A DNA stretch of 64,000 bases from Thalassotalea nanhaiensis (GTDB taxonomy: Bacteria; Pseudomonadota; Gammaproteobacteria; Enterobacterales; Alteromonadaceae). The number at the start of each line of letters is the position of its first letter. Position 1 is the first letter of the stretch. The position numbers were made by a program, and so were the translations under genes. Of the stretch, positions 44,736 to 53,344 are shown in pieces. The notes under the pieces are model-generated. The model was given only the letters and a program-made list of their open reading frames with translations, was not told where the DNA came from and did no database searches. Where the stretch lies: the NCBI RefSeq assembly GCF_031583575.1, contig NZ_CP134146.1, positions 2,356,001 through 2,420,000 of the forward strand, written 5' to 3'.

Positions 44736-45983
44736 ATGAAACTTAAAGCAATCGTACTGGCAACATCTGCTATTTTATCTGGTGCTGTTATGGCCCATGA
44801 TATCGGTCACGAACATGAGCACGTTAAAAATGGTTGGAACGCCGAAGCTGGTTTTGTCTCTGATGTTGATGTAGAAGCGAAGCTTTGGAGCCCTCGCGGT
44901 AAATCTCAAGCCGAAATCGATGAGCGTGCAGCGTATGTTGAAAAGTTTTTCGATGCAAGTCGCACTGAAGCTGAGCGAGCTGAAGATAAAGCCATCAAAG
45001 CCCGTTTTAAAGATGCTATCGTAATTAACTCACTAATGCCTTCAGGTATTGGCATTCAAGGCATCAAAGAAGATAAATTTGAAGAAGCGGTAAATAAAAA
45101 CCGTGATAATCAAATTTCATTGATCTCAACATCAGTATGGGCCTTTGAAGGGGTTAACGATGTTTCTTTTCAAGATACCCTTACCCGTACTGATGCGGCA
45201 ATAAAAGCGCTTGATATAGTAAAAGTTGATAATACTGAAGATATTCGCCAGGCGAAAGCCGATGGTAAAATGGCAATTATGTATAACTCTCAAGGCGCTG
45301 ACTTTGTTATTGAAGATTTAGACAAAGTAAAATGGGCTAAAGATAGTGGCATCCGAGTAATGAACTTTACTTATAATAATGACAACGCACTAGCTGGTGG
45401 TGGTCAAAACACGGCTGATAATGGTGTTACCGAACTTGGTATCGAATTTATAAAACGGATGAATAAAGAAGGCGTGATTCTCGATTGTTCGCATTCATCT
45501 TCACAAACCTGTATTGATATGGCCAAACATTCATCTAAACCGGTTTTAGCAACACACTCTAATGCAAAAGCGCTATATGATACCGGCCGAAATATTACCG
45601 ATGAGGCAATGAAAGCTATTGCCGCAACCGATGGCGCGGTATGTACTGTAGGGGTAGGGTTATTCCTCAACCCTGAAGGGACTGCCGAAGTTGAAGCTAT
45701 TGCTGAGCATGTACAATATACAGCAGAGTTAATTGGTCGTGATCGTACTTGTTATGCATCTGATTACTCACATATGTATGCAGATTTCTTAAAAGCCTTT
45801 ATCGGTGTTGTTGACAAGTACCCACCAGAGAAAGGTTTTGGCGCACCAATTCAAAATGCATCTGGTGGTGATATCTGGGGTGTAGCTCGAGTTCTAGAAG
45901 ACAAATACAACTGGAAAGAAGACGATATTCGTGGATTCTTAGGTGAAAATCTAATGCGTGTATACAAAGCTAACTGGAAATAA
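44736..45983 (+). CDS. Secreted M19 (renal dipeptidase-like) protein 2, His-rich N-terminus
   Basis: A 415-aa paralogue of M19-1. The signal peptide (MKLKAIVLATSAILSGAVMA) is followed directly by a histidine-rich segment HDIGHEHEHVKNGW, a possible metal-loading arm absent from the other three. The preamble LWSPRGKSQAEIDERAAYV matches M19-1. Kept: LDCSHSS, LATHSN (a TH in place of SH) and ASDYSH. Lost: DGHND reads INSLMP, and the bridging Glu is Gln (NSQG). The C-terminus FLGENLMRVYKANWK is conserved. The frame runs 8 codons upstream; AAGGT favours the ATG at 44736. Confidence 0.88.
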   Translation: MKLKAIVLATSAILSGAVMAHDIGHEHEHVKNGWNAEAGFVSDVDVEAKLWSPRGKSQAEIDERAAYVEKFFDASRTEAERAEDKAIKARFKDAIVINSLMPSGIGIQGIKEDKFEEAVNKNRDNQISLISTSVWAFEGVNDVSFQDTLTRTDAAIKALDIVKVDNTEDIRQAKADGKMAIMYNSQGADFVIEDLDKVKWAKDSGIRVMNFTYNNDNALAGGGQNTADNGVTELGIEFIKRMNKEGVILDCSHSSSQTCIDMAKHSSKPVLATHSNAKALYDTGRNITDEAMKAIAATDGAVCTVGVGLFLNPEGTAEVEAIAEHVQYTAELIGRDRTCYASDYSHMYADFLKAFIGVVDKYPPEKGFGAPIQNASGGDIWGVARVLEDKYNWKEDDIRGFLGENLMRVYKANWK

Positions 45984-45997
45984 ACTAGCTAACAATC

Positions 45998-46023
45998 AAG
46001 GGTGCCTTTCGGCGCCCTTTTAT
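45998..46023. terminator. Terminator after M19 protein 2 gene
   Basis: AAGGGTGCC-TTTC-GGCGCCCTTTT. It lies between the M19-2 gene and a convergent AraC gene. Confidence 0.85.
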
Positions 46024-46032
46024 CATTTTAAA

Positions 46033-47016
46033 TTAATGAATCTCTCTATATTGCTTAGGTGACATGTTTGCCATTTTTTTGAACGCTCTGGAAAAATGCG
46101 AAGCATCTGTATAATCTAGTTGTTGTGATATATCGATGATCTTTGTATTAGATTGAGACAACTGTTTACGAGCAATATCAAATTTAACCTGATTTAAAAT
46201 TTCTCGATAACTTACCTCTTCTTTTACTAAGCGACGCTGAATTTGTCGAAGCGATAAGCCAATTAACTCTGACAGTTTATTAATCGTTGGAAAGCCTAAA
46301 CCAGCATATTGTGACAATACCTGATAAAGTTTTTTACTAAAGTTCACATTCAAATCACTATCTGCGAGCATGCTCGCTAAATTAAATCGTGCGTTGATAC
46401 TACCTACGTGTGCTGTATTAATGAATATCCCTGTTTTGGCCTGTAATTCTGTCACCAAGGCTTGTGGAAAATACTTTCTAGTTTCACCACTGCTGTCTTG
46501 GTGTTGGATGGTTATTGCTTCAGGTTGCCAAGTATCACCCAAATAATAACGTACAAACCCGATCATATTCGCTAAAGACATTTGCTCTAAAGGTTTTAGT
46601 GCATCACTTTCTATCTCTACCCCTGTGCCATAAAACCATACGCCAGATTTTTGATAGGCCAAGTCATAAGTGGCATGAGTAGATAGGTGAGACATGAAAC
46701 GTATTAACATGATCAAACCATCGTGCAAGGTCAAGCTTTTATCGCACACTGTTTTAAAAATAGGTTTCATTGATGCTAGTTTTATATCTTTAGCCATTCG
46801 ATAGCCAAAATCGGGCCAATTTAACTGCTTTTGGCACAAATGAATAAACTGCCAATATTGATAATTGGCCACAGCTTTTATCGAACAGTCGGCATCAGCC
46901 AAATCAAATGGCAACCCAGACTCTCTCAACAATGCTGTTACATCTAGCTTTTGTAGCTTTACGTAACTAATTATTGGCAGTAGTGACTCAGCATTAATTA
47001 AATGTAACGTCTTCAT
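46033..47016 (-). CDS. AraC-family regulator, partner of M19 protein 3
   Basis: A 327-aa regulator with the same plan as its neighbours: N-terminus MKTLHLINAESLLPIISYVK, Arabinose_bd-like sensor domain, and C-terminal HTHs (LSLRQIQRRLVKEEVSYREILNQVK, then ISQQLDYTDASHFSRAFKKMANMSPKQYREIH). It is divergent from the M19 gene at 47167, with 150 bases between. The intergenic gap contains a perfect TACTCA-A-TGAGTA palindrome that may be its operator. Confidence 0.93.
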   Translation of the reverse strand: MKTLHLINAESLLPIISYVKLQKLDVTALLRESGLPFDLADADCSIKAVANYQYWQFIHLCQKQLNWPDFGYRMAKDIKLASMKPIFKTVCDKSLTLHDGLIMLIRFMSHLSTHATYDLAYQKSGVWFYGTGVEIESDALKPLEQMSLANMIGFVRYYLGDTWQPEAITIQHQDSSGETRKYFPQALVTELQAKTGIFINTAHVGSINARFNLASMLADSDLNVNFSKKLYQVLSQYAGLGFPTINKLSELIGLSLRQIQRRLVKEEVSYREILNQVKFDIARKQLSQSNTKIIDISQQLDYTDASHFSRAFKKMANMSPKQYREIH

Positions 47017-47104
47017 TAAGTTGTAATTTCCATTAACAGTTTTTCAACAAAGCGGAATAAAATGGCCAGAAATAGAGATTTCATTACCCTAGACTAGTCG
47101 CAAA

Positions 47105-47117
47105 TACTCAATGAGTA
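47105..47117. promoter_or_regulatory. Palindrome in the AraC / M19-3 divergent gap
   Basis: TACTCA-A-TGAGTA is perfectly symmetrical around one base, 50 bases before the M19-3 start. It could be a regulator site. I did not see the same sequence in the other three divergent gaps. Confidence 0.35.
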
Positions 47118-47166
47118 AATATTTATCAGGCAATCAAACTGCCCAATGAACTTATAGGATGTATCC

Positions 47167-48402
47167 ATGAAACTTAAATCTATTGCACTAGCAACTCTTA
47201 TCGCAACAACAGCCTCTGTATCAGCGGTTGAAATCTCAGACGACATCACTGCCCGTTACTGGAATGTTGAAGGTAAAACTAAAGCACAAATCAACGAGCG
47301 CGTTGCTTTTTTAATGAAAGCCGCTTTCCCACGTACTTCTCAAGAAAGAATGAGTGATTTAGCAGTACGTGCTAAATATAAAGACGCAATCGTTATGGAT
47401 ACCCTGACAACAGGTGCCGTTAACTTCCCTACCGGTTTAACAGCACCTCGTTATAATGAAATGATGAACTTCTCGTATGATTACGGTTACACCTATTTAT
47501 CAACAACCCTTTCAAACGGCACCGATAAAGACTTCAATCAAACCATCGAACGTTTAAAAGAAACAGATGCAGCAAACCAGGCTGAGCGTCGTATTTTAGT
47601 TAAATCAGTAGATGACATTTACCAAGCAAAAGTTGAAGGCCGTGGCGCATATGATTATCACTTACAGGGCGCTGCACAGGTTGAAACAATGGAACAACTT
47701 GAGCAATTAAATGAACTTGGTTTAAACCGAGTAAACTTTGCTTACAACACTCGTAACCAGTACGCTGACGGCATTTCAACGAACATGACTGATGACGATC
47801 AAGGATTGTCAGATAAAGGTATTGCACTCGTTAAAAAAATGAATGAACTAGGTATTATCGTTGATTGTTCTCACTCTTCAGATCAAACATGTATTGATGC
47901 AGCGAAGGTATCAACTAAACCAGTAATTTTGTCACACACAAACCCTCGCGCATTAATGAATATCAGACGTAATGCCTCTGATGAAGCCATTGAAGCAGTT
48001 GCCGCATCTGGTGGCTTAGCCTGTAACAATATGGTTGGTGGTTTCTTAAATGATGATTTTGACGCATCACCTAAACGTGTAGCTGAATCAGTGCAATATG
48101 TGGCTGAATTGGTTGGTAAAGAACACACTTGTATGGGCGTAGATTACGTGCATAACATGGAAGATGCCTTGCATTGGATTGTACGTACACCTGAGAAATT
48201 CCCAGTAGAAGAAGGTTATGGCTCTATCTCGAGTGTTGGTGTACCTGCGGACATCTGGGCTGTTGTAGCAATTCTAGAAGAAAGATACGACTGGACTGAA
48301 ACTGAAATCCGCGGATTTTTAGGCCTTAACTACATTCGTGTAATGAGTGAAGTAATGAATGAAAAAGGTGAAGTGTTCGTTAAAGCAAATCACAATCACT
48401 AA
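47167..48402 (+). CDS. Secreted M19 (renal dipeptidase-like) protein 3
   Basis: A 411-aa exported paralogue (signal peptide MKLKSIALATLIATTASVSA). The preamble YWNVEGKTKAQINERVAFL resembles the others. The zinc motif position reads MDTLTT and the bridging Glu is Gln (HLQGAAQ). VDCSHSS, LSHTNP and GVDYVHN retain the late ligands and Asp. It differs from M19-1/2 in the substrate-facing loops (ALMNIRRNASDEA, NNMVGGFL) and has an extra His-containing C-terminus (KANHNH). AGGATG precedes the ATG; a terminator follows the gene. Confidence 0.87.
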   Translation: MKLKSIALATLIATTASVSAVEISDDITARYWNVEGKTKAQINERVAFLMKAAFPRTSQERMSDLAVRAKYKDAIVMDTLTTGAVNFPTGLTAPRYNEMMNFSYDYGYTYLSTTLSNGTDKDFNQTIERLKETDAANQAERRILVKSVDDIYQAKVEGRGAYDYHLQGAAQVETMEQLEQLNELGLNRVNFAYNTRNQYADGISTNMTDDDQGLSDKGIALVKKMNELGIIVDCSHSSDQTCIDAAKVSTKPVILSHTNPRALMNIRRNASDEAIEAVAASGGLACNNMVGGFLNDDFDASPKRVAESVQYVAELVGKEHTCMGVDYVHNMEDALHWIVRTPEKFPVEEGYGSISSVGVPADIWAVVAILEERYDWTETEIRGFLGLNYIRVMSEVMNEKGEVFVKANHNH

Positions 48403-48429
48403 TCTACCACAGTAAATTAAACTAAAACG

Positions 48430-48453
48430 GGAGCCTCAGGGCTCCTTTTTTTT
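48430..48453 (+). terminator. Terminator of M19 protein 3 gene
   Basis: GGAGCC-TCAG-GGCTCC followed by eight T. Confidence 0.9.
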
Positions 48454-48579
48454 ATCTCAACATGGCTTCAATTAGAAAAATAAAATTTCGAGACTAAATG
48501 TCTAGTTTATTTACCACACTAGGCTACCTTTAACTTATAAGAAAATTTCTATTGTTCAATAACTTACAAGGTTGAGAAA

Positions 48580-50205
48580 ATGACTATAGCCCCTAAATTT
48601 CAATTAACTTCTTTTGTTAAAGTATCTGTACTTGCCCTGCTTTCACTTGCTATTGCGGCTTGTAGCTCTACTGATGGAGGTAATGCTCCTGAAAGTTATG
48701 ACATTGTCATTAATAATGGCCGGGTCATAGACCCTGAAACCAAATTTGACGGTATTCGTAATGTTGGAGTGAAGGATGGCCGTATAGTAACCATCACAGA
48801 AGATGCGATTACAGGCAATGATACAATAGATGCTACTGGCTTTGTCGTATCCCCAGGTTTTATCGATACTCATACCCACTCAAGTGTTAAATATAATATT
48901 AAAATGGCGATGATGGATGGCGTAACAACTGCTATGGATTATGAACTTGGTGGTATGAATATTGGCGCTTGGTATGATCAGGAAATGGGTCAATGGCCAA
49001 TTAATTACGGTACTTGTGTATCACATGAACAAGCACGAATGATGGTTTTAGATAAACTGAATTTAACTGAACCAATCGATGCCAAAGATGCATTTACTTT
49101 ACGCGCTAAATCTAAAGAAGACGGTATGGAATCATGGTCTGTTCAGGTCAGTACTAAAGCCGAGTTAGAAAACATCACTAAAATTTTGGATGAAAACCTA
49201 CGCCAAGGCGCGCTATGTATAGGAACAACCGTAGGATACGCGGCAGTAGGAATTAGTAGTTATGAACTATTCGAAGTACAAAGAACTGCTGCTCGTTATG
49301 GTCGCCCTATCGGCTCTCATACTCGCTATCATGGCACAAACAAACCACCGCAAGAAGCAACTCTGGGTGCCGACGAGGTCATTTTAAATGCCATGATCCT
49401 TGATGCCCCTTTAGTGTATTCGCACAATAATGATTGGGGTTGGTGGGAAATAGAAGAAAAACTATCAATCGCTCGGGAGAAAGGCTACAACATGTGGGCG
49501 GAATATTACCCTTATGAAGCTGTATCGACAGCCATTGGCGCAGCACCTTTAGCACCAGAGATATTCATTAATGTATTGGGTTATAGCTACGAAGATGCGA
49601 TGTATGATCCAACCCAAAGTAAGTTTTTATCGCAAGCTGAGTACGAGGACGTTTTGGCAAAAGACCCTGGCCGAACTGTTATCGTTTATAACCGTATGCG
49701 GACAGAATGGATGCCTGATTGGTTAACATTAGAGAACGTAACAATAGGCTCAGATGCAATGTGGTCAAATAATCCAGAAGATAATTGGGATACCGACCCA
49801 GCTAAATATGCTGGCCACCCAAGAACTTCAGGCTCACATACTACGATATTGCGCTTAGGCCGAGAACATAAGGTGTCATTAACGCAATCTATTTCACAAC
49901 TGAGCTACTGGCCAGCTAAATTTCTTGGTAAAACAGGTCTGACATTTTTTGATGAACGTGGGCGCATACAAGAAGGCATGGTCGCTGATATCGTAATATT
50001 CGACCCTAAGACTGTTAAAGAAGGCTCAAGTTATGATGTAGGCCAAAATGGTTTACCGCCAATTGGTCTGCCGCACGTAATTGTAAATGGTAAGTTTGTA
50101 AAACGTGACAACCAGGCAATAAAAGAGATGGCCGGTTTACCGGTGCGCTACCCTGTAGAGGAAACAGGTCGATGGCAGCCAGTAAAAGCAAAACAAATTA
50201 AGTAA
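48580..50205 (+). CDS. Lipoprotein N-acyl-D-amino-acid deacylase (D-aminoacylase-like amidohydrolase)
   Basis: An amidohydrolase-superfamily enzyme of 541 aa, probably attached to a membrane: the signal peptide ends in the lipobox IAAC with Cys28. Then comes the metal motif GFIDTHTHS (His98, His100), IGSHTRYHG, YSHNNDWGWW and IGSDAMWSN with the family's late Asp. The C-terminus has HVIVNGKFVKRD, usual for these amidohydrolases. D-aminoacylases release D-amino acids from N-acyl forms; lipidation is unusual, since family members are often soluble. It is monocistronic between M19-3 and sthA. The substrate remains an inference. Confidence 0.87.
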   Translation: MTIAPKFQLTSFVKVSVLALLSLAIAACSSTDGGNAPESYDIVINNGRVIDPETKFDGIRNVGVKDGRIVTITEDAITGNDTIDATGFVVSPGFIDTHTHSSVKYNIKMAMMDGVTTAMDYELGGMNIGAWYDQEMGQWPINYGTCVSHEQARMMVLDKLNLTEPIDAKDAFTLRAKSKEDGMESWSVQVSTKAELENITKILDENLRQGALCIGTTVGYAAVGISSYELFEVQRTAARYGRPIGSHTRYHGTNKPPQEATLGADEVILNAMILDAPLVYSHNNDWGWWEIEEKLSIAREKGYNMWAEYYPYEAVSTAIGAAPLAPEIFINVLGYSYEDAMYDPTQSKFLSQAEYEDVLAKDPGRTVIVYNRMRTEWMPDWLTLENVTIGSDAMWSNNPEDNWDTDPAKYAGHPRTSGSHTTILRLGREHKVSLTQSISQLSYWPAKFLGKTGLTFFDERGRIQEGMVADIVIFDPKTVKEGSSYDVGQNGLPPIGLPHVIVNGKFVKRDNQAIKEMAGLPVRYPVEETGRWQPVKAKQIK

Positions 50206-50223
50206 TATTAAAACCTACATTAC

Positions 50224-50249
50224 AAGGTCTGCATATGTAGGCCTTTTTG
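50224..50249 (+). terminator. Terminator of the D-aminoacylase-like gene
   Basis: AAGGTCTGCA / TGTAGGCCTT with a two-base apex and TTT following, 19 bases after the stop. Confidence 0.8.
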
Positions 50250-50516
50250 TTGATTTACTAAAAGGTAATTTACCCATGAACACTTATATTGATCTTACTC
50301 AACAACTGTTTAACCGTTAATTGTCATCATATATTTATTGTTATAAAAATGTGACATAAATCGTTAATTAACTCATATACATCAACTTATGACCTATTTA
50401 CTGGGCTAAGTTTAATAAAAAAGACCATTTTTTTTATATTAATTTTTTTAATTTGCGTTAGTTATTATATAATCCCGTTAATTATTCTCCAGCCCTAAGG
50501 GTTAAAGGCATTTACA
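50250..50516 (+). promoter_or_regulatory. sthA upstream region with TATAAT box
   Basis: A very AT-rich stretch. A perfect TATAAT lies at 50468-50473, 44 bases before the start codon, with a poor -35. A 14-codon frame at 50276-50320 (MNTYIDLTQQ...) has no support as a gene. Nothing else is recognised. Confidence 0.4.
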
Positions 50517-51944
50517 TTGGCTAAACAACAGAGTTCAAATAAAAATAAAACGTCCTACGATTTTGATGCAATCATCATAGGTACCGGCCCTGGTGGTGAA
50601 GGCGCAGCAATGAAGCTCGCAAAACGAGATCAAACTGTTGCCGTTATTGAGCGTTATAAAAAAGTTGGTGGAGGCTGTACGCATTGGGGAACTATTCCTT
50701 CAAAAGCGCTACGTCAATCGGTTAGTCAACTGATCCAATTTAACTCAAACCCTTTATTTGCCAATAACGAAAAACCAAAGCATTTAACTTTTCCTGATAT
50801 TTTAGGGCATGCTTCGTCGGTAATTGATAAGCAGGTTAATTTACGCTCTGGTTTTTATAACCGTAATCGAGTAACTAATTTTCACGGCCAAGCCGAATTT
50901 GTTGATGCAAACCATGTAAAGGTTACGTTAGAAGATGGCTCAACGGAAACCATCAGTGCTAGCAACATAATTATTGCTACAGGATCTCGTCCGTACCACC
51001 CTGACAACGTTGATTTTAGTCACCCAAGGGTATATGACTCTGACAGTATCCTTTCACTAAAGCATGATCCAAGACAGATCATTATCTATGGTGCAGGTGT
51101 CATTGGCAGCGAGTATGCCTCTATCTTTAGAGGGCTTGATGTTAAGGTCGATTTAATAAACACCCGCGATCGTTTATTGTCATTCCTTGATGATGAAATG
51201 TCAGATTCATTAAGTTATCACCTTTGGAATAATGGTGTAGTTATTCGTCATGGTGAACAAATTGAAAAAGTAGAAACAACCGATCATGCTGTAATTGTGC
51301 ATTTAGAATCGGGTAAAAAAGTTAAAGCTGATTGTTTACTGTTTGCTAATGGTCGTACCGGTAATACTGCAGAACTAAATTTAGCCGCAGCAGGACTAAC
51401 GGCAGATGGCCGTGGTCAAATTAAAGTCAATGGTGCGTATCAAACGGAAGTAGATAACGTTTACGCTGTAGGTGATGTTATTGGCTATCCTAGTTTAGCG
51501 AGTGCCGCCTACGATCAAGGCAGAATTGCTGCCAGTGCAATTATTCATAACGGCACTGCAAATAAATTAATTGCTGATATACCAACTGGAATTTATACCA
51601 TCCCTGAGATCAGCTCTGTTGGTAAAACAGAATTAGAACTTACTGAAGCAAAAGTCCCTTATGAAGTAGGACGTGCGCAGTTTAAACACTTAGCTAGAGC
51701 ACAAATTTCGAATAGTTTAGTTGGCTCTTTAAAAATATTGTTTCATCGTGAAACCAAAGAAATTCTGGGCATCCATTGTTTTGGTGAAAATGCCGCTGAA
51801 ATCATTCACATTGGCCAAGCGATCATGCAGCAAAAAAATGGTGGCAATACCATTGATTACTTCATTGAAACAACATTCAACTACCCTACTATGGCTGAAG
51901 CATTCCGTGTTGCCGCGTTAAATGGCTTGAATCGCTTGTTTTAA
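50517..51944 (+). CDS. sthA: Soluble pyridine nucleotide transhydrogenase
   Basis: A FAD-dependent cytoplasmic enzyme that exchanges reducing equivalents between NADPH and NAD+. The FAD-binding GTGPGGEG is at residues 22-29 and the NAD(P) motif [16 protein letters not shown] lies near 195. [15 protein letters not shown] shows Cys54 but lacks the second redox Cys of lipoamide dehydrogenases, exactly as in SthA. At 475 aa it has the usual length. Translation starts at TTG with AAGG upstream. It is a housekeeping gene inside the accessory region. A very strong terminator follows. Confidence 0.96.
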   Translation: MAKQQSSNKNKTSYDFDAIIIGTGPGGEGAAMKLAKRDQTVAVIERYKKVGGGCTHWGTIPSKALRQSVSQLIQFNSNPLFANNEKPKHLTFPDILGHASSVIDKQVNLRSGFYNRNRVTNFHGQAEFVDANHVKVTLEDGSTETISASNIIIATGSRPYHPDNVDFSHPRVYDSDSILSLKHDPRQIIIYGAGVIGSEYASIFRGLDVKVDLINTRDRLLSFLDDEMSDSLSYHLWNNGVVIRHGEQIEKVETTDHAVIVHLESGKKVKADCLLFANGRTGNTAELNLAAAGLTADGRGQIKVNGAYQTEVDNVYAVGDVIGYPSLASAAYDQGRIAASAIIHNGTANKLIADIPTGIYTIPEISSVGKTELELTEAKVPYEVGRAQFKHLARAQISNSLVGSLKILFHRETKEILGIHCFGENAAEIIHIGQAIMQQKNGGNTIDYFIETTFNYPTMAEAFRVAALNGLNRLF

Positions 51945-51963
51945 AGCTTTCAAATAAACAGCA

Positions 51964-52000
51964 AAAAGCCCGAATATCGTTACGATATTCGGGCTTTTTT
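51964..52000. terminator. Strong bidirectional terminator between sthA and M19 protein 4
   Basis: A 16-bp perfect stem AAAAGCCCGAATATCG / CGATATTCGGGCTTTT closes on TTA and has A/T runs on both sides. Confidence 0.95.
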
Positions 52001-52022
52001 TAATGGTGCAACTGACTTTAAA

Positions 52023-53210
52023 TTAACGCCAATTTGCTTTGTAAACTCTCATTAAGTTTTCGCCTAAGAACCCTATTATTTCCTGCTCAGTCCAACCGTA
52101 TTTATCTTCTAATACAGGAACTACGCCCCAAACATCAGCAGGTTCAGCAATTTCTGTAGGGCTTCCGTAACCTAGCTCTGGTGGGAATGACTCGGGGTTA
52201 CGTAAAACAAAGTCTAGCGCATTAACATAAACAATCGGGTCAACATAATCTGAGCCCCAACACGTATGCTTTGCTCCTACTAATTCTTTAACATAATTGA
52301 TAGTTTTTGCTAAATCTTCAGGGCCAGCAAAACCTTGTTTGTTGTGGAAACCACCTAAGCCATTAGCACAAATTGCCCCACCTGTTTTTGCAACCGCTTT
52401 AATCACATCATCAGGTGAGTTTCGTGGTAAAGCATATGTACCATAAGCATTTGAGTGTGACAAAATAATAGGTTTTGTTGATGCAGCTGCTGCATCTAAA
52501 CAGGTGCGGTTACTCGAATGAGTACAATCAACAATCATACCTACTCGGTTCATTTCAGCAACAAGGCGAATACCCGCTTTTGATAAACCGCCGTCTCTAT
52601 CTGATGCAACACCACCACCATCTGACATATGATTACGCACGTTATAAGCAAAGTTCATCGAGCGCACCCCAAGTTTATAATAGGTTTCAACCATATTTAG
52701 GTTACCACCTAACGCGTTAGAGCCTTGAAAGTTAATATTAACCATAAACTTGCCACTTTTATGCGCTGCACGAATATCATCAACGGTTTCAACCACTTGA
52801 TATTTATCAGAATTTTTATCCCAAAAGATACGGGCTTGCGCTATCCAGTCCATAATAATTAGTGGATCAAAGGTGTCATCAATCGCTGCGGTGTAAGAGA
52901 CAAAATCAATGTTATTATCGCGAGATTTTCCAGCCATTGCCTCCCAATCTGCTGTTGATTGACCAACATAACCACCAGGAGTACCAGGAACTAGCTGATC
53001 AATTACGATTGCATCTTTATAACGCTCATGCACCGCTTTATCGGCAGCACGTTCGTCTCCAGGTCTCGCTTCAGTCATTTTCTGTAAATAAGCCTTTTTC
53101 TCTGCAACTTCAGCATCAGTAATAGCAATAGCACTTGTCGGGGCAAACGCTATAGTTGCTATAGCAGTTGATAGCGCAATTGCAATTATGTTTTTCTGCA
53201 AGTTCTTCAT
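52023..53210 (-). CDS. Secreted M19 (renal dipeptidase-like) protein 4
   Basis: A 395-aa exported paralogue: signal peptide MKNLQKNIIAIALSTAIATIAFAPTSAIA, then a shorter preamble (EVAEKKAYLQKM). The metal-motif position reads VIDQLVPG and the bridging Glu is Gln (NFQGSNA). Kept: VDCTHSS (one TH), LSHSNA, GSDYVD and FLGENLMRVYKANWR. The loop YALPRNSPDDVIKAVAKTGG is closest to the classical family. The open frame extends 23 codons upstream; AAGGTG favours the ATG at 53210. It is divergent from the AraC gene at 53345. Confidence 0.88.
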   Translation of the reverse strand: MKNLQKNIIAIALSTAIATIAFAPTSAIAITDAEVAEKKAYLQKMTEARPGDERAADKAVHERYKDAIVIDQLVPGTPGGYVGQSTADWEAMAGKSRDNNIDFVSYTAAIDDTFDPLIIMDWIAQARIFWDKNSDKYQVVETVDDIRAAHKSGKFMVNINFQGSNALGGNLNMVETYYKLGVRSMNFAYNVRNHMSDGGGVASDRDGGLSKAGIRLVAEMNRVGMIVDCTHSSNRTCLDAAAASTKPIILSHSNAYGTYALPRNSPDDVIKAVAKTGGAICANGLGGFHNKQGFAGPEDLAKTINYVKELVGAKHTCWGSDYVDPIVYVNALDFVLRNPESFPPELGYGSPTEIAEPADVWGVVPVLEDKYGWTEQEIIGFLGENLMRVYKANWR

Positions 53211-53344
53211 ATAAACACCTTTGGAAATTAAAAATTCGTTAGTTAGTTGATGAGGTAAATTATATGAGAAGAAGCACACAATTTAATTGCCATATTACGC
53301 CAAGCTACTAAACTGAATGTATTATCAAAAACAAAGCCACGCAG

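Noticed and set aside
50276-50320. 14-codon frame upstream of sthA (MNTYIDLTQQ...), possibly a cyclase-family fragment or leader peptide
   Set aside because: Too short, with no attenuator structure after it; most likely chance.
33344-53344. A common operator shared by the four AraC-M19 divergent gaps
   Set aside because: I compared the four gaps by eye and found no convincing shared motif. The palindrome at 47105 is present only once.
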